Shown here piece after piece: positions 58,464 through 64,000 of a DNA stretch of 64,000 nt. The translations under genes and the position numbers were made by a program. Positions within the stretch are counted from its first letter, which is position 1. Every line of letters starts with the position of its first letter. The DNA lies in the NCBI GenBank assembly GCA_933228895.1, contig OW121852.1:57578872-57642871 (forward strand). The letters run 5' to 3'. Source of the stretch: Platycnemis pennipes. Its lineage: Eukaryota > Arthropoda > Insecta > Odonata > Platycnemididae. A model generated the notes under the pieces. It was not told where the DNA came from, did no database searches, and saw only the letters and a list, made by a program, of their open reading frames with translations.

Positions 58464-61400
58464 TTACCTGTCACTGTTTGGCCATGTACCTATGACATAT
58501 TCCCCGTTATGCATGACATATTTTTAAATTAAGGGTAGTAAAATGGTTACTCTTCTCCGACGGCTGAAGTAATTTAGAGCTTCCCTTTGATTACCGACTA
58601 TCAAATATCACCAACATTCAAAGAGTAATTCCAAGCAACTCCGTATACCTCACGGTCGGACTCTGATGTAGCCGCGTCTATACGCGAGCTTAAAGGTCAT
58701 CCAACTACCCAACTATCACAAGGGCTGAAAGACGTAATAGGAAAATCAAAACAGTCATATTTATACAACAAAATGCCTTCCTTCGAGGAGATATGTTTAG
58801 GAGTAATATTGCGGATGTAATCAGACGATACGTTAAGCTATCATTTCCTCACAGTACCTATTCTTCACTCGAACTACCATAAAACCGAATTTATTAAAAC
58901 ATCTCTGATTTACAGCCAACTGTTTTGAGGGAAGAGTCAAGTTTTGCTGACATATTCTAGCGTCTCACCACTTAAGGCCTCGAATGATCAATGTCGCACA
59001 CGCAAAGTGACTAGCTCCGTTTCACTCAATACTATCTGAAAGTAACAGAATCGATGTTATGGGCCTTAATTCCCAAAATTCGATGTATCAATGTCCATTA
59101 AGTAAGGGACAAAGGTGTTTTTTTTACGTAAGCAATTGAGGGTAGAATTGTGGGCAACTGGGGTAGACGCAGGGAAAAACGGGTAGTTTGGGTGGAATGT
59201 TGGCAGGAGATATGCGGAACTTAAAGGACATCATTTAAAATGTGTCTATGAGTCGAGAAAAGAGTTTCCTGTCCGCCAAAAACGACCATAACCGGCATAA
59301 CACACTAATAATAATAAAATAAGAGCCCATCGTTGTCCTTTTTGTGCGGTACACAGAGGTTGCCTCGTGAAGACGAAAACGAAAGGGCATAAATCTAGCC
59401 TTCACACTCGGAATGAAACACTCACATAATGGTGGCCCATGATAACAAACACGTAAGTTTTGATTACGAACCGGAGTGAACGGAAAACGAACGCCATCCT
59501 CATTACAAGAATCATACCTCAATGTCACGGATGACCTATCTCTTCGAGGAATCCTTCCCTCCTTCAAGGCTTTCCTTTGAATGTGAAAGAAAGAAAATTA
59601 TATCAAACTCCTTTCACATCACCAATGACAACAACAAAAAAAACAAACCGATCGGAATTCAAACAGAACGTGTGGGCGTGGGGAGGAATCGAGAGAGCAG
59701 ACGGATTCGTGGGCGTGACCTGGAATGGCGAAGCCCTTCGTCAATTCGCTCGTGGGGTCCAGGTTCCATGCTCGTGTGTGAATGTTCGTGTAGTTCGTGT
59801 CACGCCTCATTTGACCCCTTTTGAATGGAATAAAATAAAAGAGAATGTGTGAACGTCGTGAGTGGAAAATTCGTTCGAGCACCGTCCTTCAGAAGACGGC
59901 TCACATTTTCTCATCCGGGTTCCGGAATCGAAGAATTCGCCAGGAGGAAGAATTCGTATCCCGCTCGCCCGATTTCATTCTCAACTCCCGCGAAATTTCT
60001 ACCTCGCCCTCGCATTCTCTCTGTCACAATGTGGTGCGTATTGAAGACCACCTCAACCAATCGAATGACACTTCCAGAACACTTGAATCTGGGATACAGA
60101 AGCAAAGCGTGTATGAGACAAAACATTAAAGATCTTCCGCCACCACCTGACAGTGAATGGAGAGGAACACTTTCGTAAACTTGTATCCATGATGTAACAT
60201 GATGTCTTTATGTTGAAAATAATCTCCCGACTCGCTGCTCTTTCTCACTAGAATTCCACGGAAAAATTGCATCACATTCAAAATGAAATAGTATTGCAGG
60301 AAGCCTTGTTCTAATTTAGAAGTTGAGGTAAACAAATTATATCCCTTTCTCACACTATTATGTCACGAAATAGATTTGAAATTATGAAGATCATTGTTGA
60401 AAACAATTTTTAAAACTATAGAATGATCAAGTTATGATTCGCCCGCAATGAAATGTACCGTATGAAATGTATCCATACCGTTTCTCTTCACAAAATATGT
60501 GAAGAGAAACGGTATGGATTATTCATTGGAATACAACCTAAGATTATTCTAGTACTTTTTAAGTGATTTTCTCTACAAGCACTATAGGAAATAAGGAGGT
60601 CAATTACCAATAGTAAGAGAAAATTAATTTTATTCTTCGTATTAAGGAAAATTTTATGCTTCGTATCCGTGGGGGAAAATAAACTAAGGTCTACTATGTA
60701 TAATAAACCTCTTGCCTAAGACAGAAGTCGATCTCACTTCCGATTAAGAAGGAAAATTTTGGGAGCGCAGTCATTCACCAGTGGATATGATCTTGAGTGT
60801 AAGATTAGACGAACGGTGGAACGGATAGGCACAAAATGTTTCTTCTGGAACAGAATGGTAGCCATCAAGATTGGATGGAAGGTAATTAGCCTAGTTATTG
60901 GGATCCCGTTGAAGCTTTCTCATATGATAACAACCACGACAACGGCCCACATTAATACAGTATTCTAAAACAAAATAACACGGTAAAGCATTCCCGGAGG
61001 AAATATCTCGAAATTACAAGTTCGCTTCCAATGGGGAACATGTACTATTTTTTATAACTCTTTGAATGTGAAGTTTATTAGCTAAAATGTGCTTCGCGAA
61101 AATTTTTCTGAAGAATTAAGTTGCGTTACAAAGATATTACTCTTTGAAAATTGTACTTTTTCGGCATCTTAAAAACACGACGTCATCGCATGACGTCACG
61201 GCACGGTATCACTAAGGGCGTTATTTATCTGTTTATGTGTGGAGGTAAGTTGTTAAATGAATACTTGGCGATAACGTATGTAATTATCTCATTTGTTTAA
61301 TGCAATAAACGATTGTATTTCGATTTTTTATTTTCGTAGCATGGATTGTAACGAGTCCATTCCGTCCAATCGTCCACGAGTCCAAATCGTCCATTAATTA

Positions 61401-62739
61401 TATAATGCCTGTTTAGTGTCCAAGAATTTCTTCTACGTCTATGCAATCGCTGATTTTCTTTAAGAAAAACGCCGCCATAAGGGAGTAAACCAAAGGAAAT
61501 TGTCGGAATGTGCTTTTTAAAGTATTTTTTCAGTCATCGCTTCTTTCAAGAAACGGCTAAAAACCTCAAAACAGTATATTCACTTCGTTTTCTTTTCAAT
61601 ATAAATGTCTATCTCCGTAGCAATATGGAACCTATACCGTGCAGTGACGTCAGAAGGCGTTTCAGGTCACGTGATTTTCGTCGATTTTCGGGAACATTTT
61701 AATATCATTTAATAATCTTTGTGGTGGGCGTAGAAAAATTTGGTTTATATGTTTAAATTGGTGAGAAAATTTCGCATCAAGTACATCATTAATCTTAGAG
61801 AAACAAATTTCATGCATATTCCCCATTCCTAGCCTTCTGATAATAGGAAACGAAGCGTATTTATGATGAAAAACATTCACATCCTTGCAATAGTTTGAAG
61901 GTTTGTGGATGAAGATAGTTTACATACGCACAACTACACACACCTGAGTTGACGCCAATGGACCGCATATATACCCACAACGTCTCGAGGCAGGTGGTTT
62001 CATTTATGTTCGGGGTGATGCCCTTTGAAGTTCAAAAGGAACTGGACTGTCGAAGCACTATTACGAGGAAGAAGGATGAGCGAGTGACGTTATTCTCTCG
62101 AGTGGGGGCGAACGGTCGGGTAGAGTGCCGGCGACCGCCATCGGGTGGTGGTACCCAGACAAACGAGGACTTCCGCTTCTCACCAGGAAGGAGATTACAA
62201 TATTCATGGGACTCCGATTCCAACGGCACACAAAAGACGTCCGCTTAACCACGGCGGTTGGGCGCATTATATCACCGAAAGATTGAAGGGTGGCGGGGAG
62301 AGAATGGGGCGCGGGAAATTGGAAGTGGGAAACGGTAGGCATTCAAATGTAAAGCAGGACGGAGCCACATCATGAGGAGAGGTACTAAAAAATAAATAAC
62401 CGCCGACTACTACGATCAGAACACCGCGCCGTAAAATACGTTTGGTTCCGTCTAACGATTAGTCAAGGTTCCCCGATTGTTTAGTTAGTGTTAGACGTTA
62501 AAGTGTGGCTATTGTGTGTTCAGATGGTGTAAATAACATCTGAGTGTGAGTGACTAGAAACGAGGATTAACGATGAAAAATGTTTTAAGAGAGACGATTT
62601 TCGTGGTAGGAAAATATTGAACCCAACATCACGAAATCTATTCTCTGTTGTTAATTCTTTCTCTCAGACTACATCAAGCAATCAGGTAAACCAATGAACA
62701 TAAATTTAGTTTCATCTTGACACGGAATTACTTGTATTC
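58464..62739. other. no gene recognised except a hairpin
   Basis: Contains the 60471 hairpin and CpG-richer pockets at 59540-60030 and 62000-62340. Several overlapping open frames of 90-110 codons near 59.5-60.2 kb are unassigned. Confidence 0.4.
60471..60519. repeat. perfect 22-bp hairpin
   Basis: Arms 60471-60492 and 60498-60519 are exact complements around the loop AAATA. A perfect stem suggests a recent foldback or MITE remnant. Arm length is short for a microRNA precursor. Confidence 0.85.
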
Positions 62740-63030
62740 CTATTCAATTGGTTATTCGGATAAGGCGATCAAGAGGTAAGGCCTTTTGCGCAATTTAAGA
62801 TTATTATTAAGCAGAGGGACGAAATTTTTCTGGTAACAAAGGAAGGGTGGAGGAAAACAGGCGTCGGTAACTGCCTACTCTATGCGAAATGGGTTGGTCA
62901 ACAGATAAAAGTTTCATTCGAAGGAAATACTGAACTTGAGGTGCTCTGACAATCTACCACGGGATTTATACCTGGGCCCTAGGAATAAGATGTCAGTACT
63001 GAATCTACAATAACAATCCGATCCCTCTTA
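62740..63030 (-). mobile_element. decayed tRNA-derived SINE copy
   Basis: Shared landmarks with the 11.7 kb copy: GGTTATTCGGATAAGGCGA (decayed GGCGACCGACAG zone), GGAAGGGTGGAGGAAAACA, GGCGTCGGTAACTGCCTACTC, ACTGAACTTGAGGTGC and ACCTGGGCCCTAGGAATAAG. The head end lies near 63025 (CAATCCGATCCC). Confidence 0.7.
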
Positions 63031-64000
63031 TAATATTGTCCTCATACATTTTTATACAGGTAAGACAAAAGCGACTACAAAAGAAAAGACTTGTCGAACA
63101 ATGAGAATCGAGAACCGGGTAAACTACGACTTCTTCACGATAGGAACACAACGAACTGTAAACTAGTACACAGACTATTTATTTTCTTTTTTCTTTCCTA
63201 TTTTTCCATGCCTCTTCGCTGATGTCTTCACGACGAATCACGCGGCTTCACACGGCCGCAACATCCTTTCGACACAGTCTGCTGAAAAATACGCTAATAA
63301 AAACCTTCGGAAGCTCATAAAATATTGCCGCTGATCCCTGCGCCCAGAAACAAATTAAAGGGGACGGAAACCATCTGGCTAATGAGAACAACTACTGATG
63401 ATCGAGCCATCGGTGCGTAATCAAGGAAGAGCGGTATCTGAGGAGATTAGAGCTTCCATTTCTCCCCGCCTCACGAAGCAGCGCCCGAATCAATCTCACA
63501 CTTTCTTCTTCAAGCAAGTGGGGCGGATGGGTAGTGACGGGGGAGGGTGAACCACTCTCCCGTCAGCCCCGACTCTTCCTTGACACCTCTAAGTGGCCTT
63601 GGCGTAATTCAATGCCGGGAGAACCCTCGACCGAAAAGCGGATATGACGTTTGATTACGCCTCGCCCTTAACGTGGGTGGGGGTGACAAAACCACGCACC
63701 CGAGCTGATGGCTGATCCTCCCGCGCGTGGATAGGAGTTTCGGAGGACCCATAATTGCTCTCCCTCCCTCGAAAGGGCACGCATCTGCGCTTCCGTCGCT
63801 GAAACAGAGATTTTCGGAGCCGATATCTTCAAAACAGTATTTCGACACGAGTGCTCAGATTATGCATATTGGCTTCGGAGGGCGGATGGATGATGGTAAT
63901 GACGGTTGGGGCTCATCTCGAATTGTCACCGAATAAGTCGAATACTTGTCTCAAAACTTTTTCATCGACCTCCGCTGCGGTGAGTATTGAAGTAGAAGAT
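63031..64000. other. no gene recognised; CpG-rich patch at the window end
   Basis: 63530-63780 is CpG-rich and promoter-like in composition. No motif or frame could be assigned. Confidence 0.35.

Noticed and set aside
1..64000. CRISPR array, prophage or bacterial operon
   Set aside because: Spliced animal gene, LINEs and SINEs show a eukaryotic genome. No regularly spaced short repeats of CRISPR type were seen.

Overview
The window is animal nuclear DNA, most probably from an insect. It is mostly AT-rich, has one multi-exon gene with GT-AG introns, and is packed with decayed and nested transposons. The gene is the insect SHP-2-type tyrosine phosphatase (corkscrew), and its wording looks like a hemimetabolous insect with a large genome. 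I cannot name the species.

Layout. 1-1,700: a GC-rich minisatellite, then a complete 894-bp hAT-type element with an exact 8-bp target duplication. 1,700-2,240: a possible terminal exon of another minus-strand gene. 4,123-15,640: ten minus-strand exons encoding the second SH2 domain, the whole phosphatase domain and the C-terminal tail of corkscrew (565 residues assembled from the exons). The N-terminal SH2 exons were not found. The introns hold a SINE inside a LINE and a 5'-truncated LINE inside a palindromic MITE. 15,770-64,000: no further gene could be recognised. This part holds LINE 3' ends, at least five copies of a tRNA-derived SINE family, a 5S-rRNA-derived SINE, a Transib (RAG1-like) deletion derivative, Penelope-like foldback insertions, several hairpins, and scattered CpG-rich patches that could be promoters or first exons.

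Most notable: a Transib copy whose terminal repeats begin with CACAGTG, the same seven bases as the V(D)J recombination heptamer, and which still encodes the RAG1-like catalytic-glutamate region; a 197-bp Penelope-like insertion with a hammerhead-ribozyme-like core, nested in a LINE with a 14-bp target duplication; a second 196-bp foldback insertion of similar design nested in a SINE, also with a 14-bp duplication; and a corkscrew phosphatase domain carrying an insert of about 26 residues where Drosophila corkscrew has a much larger one.

All calls were made by reading the sequence. No database search, alignment program or folding program was run.
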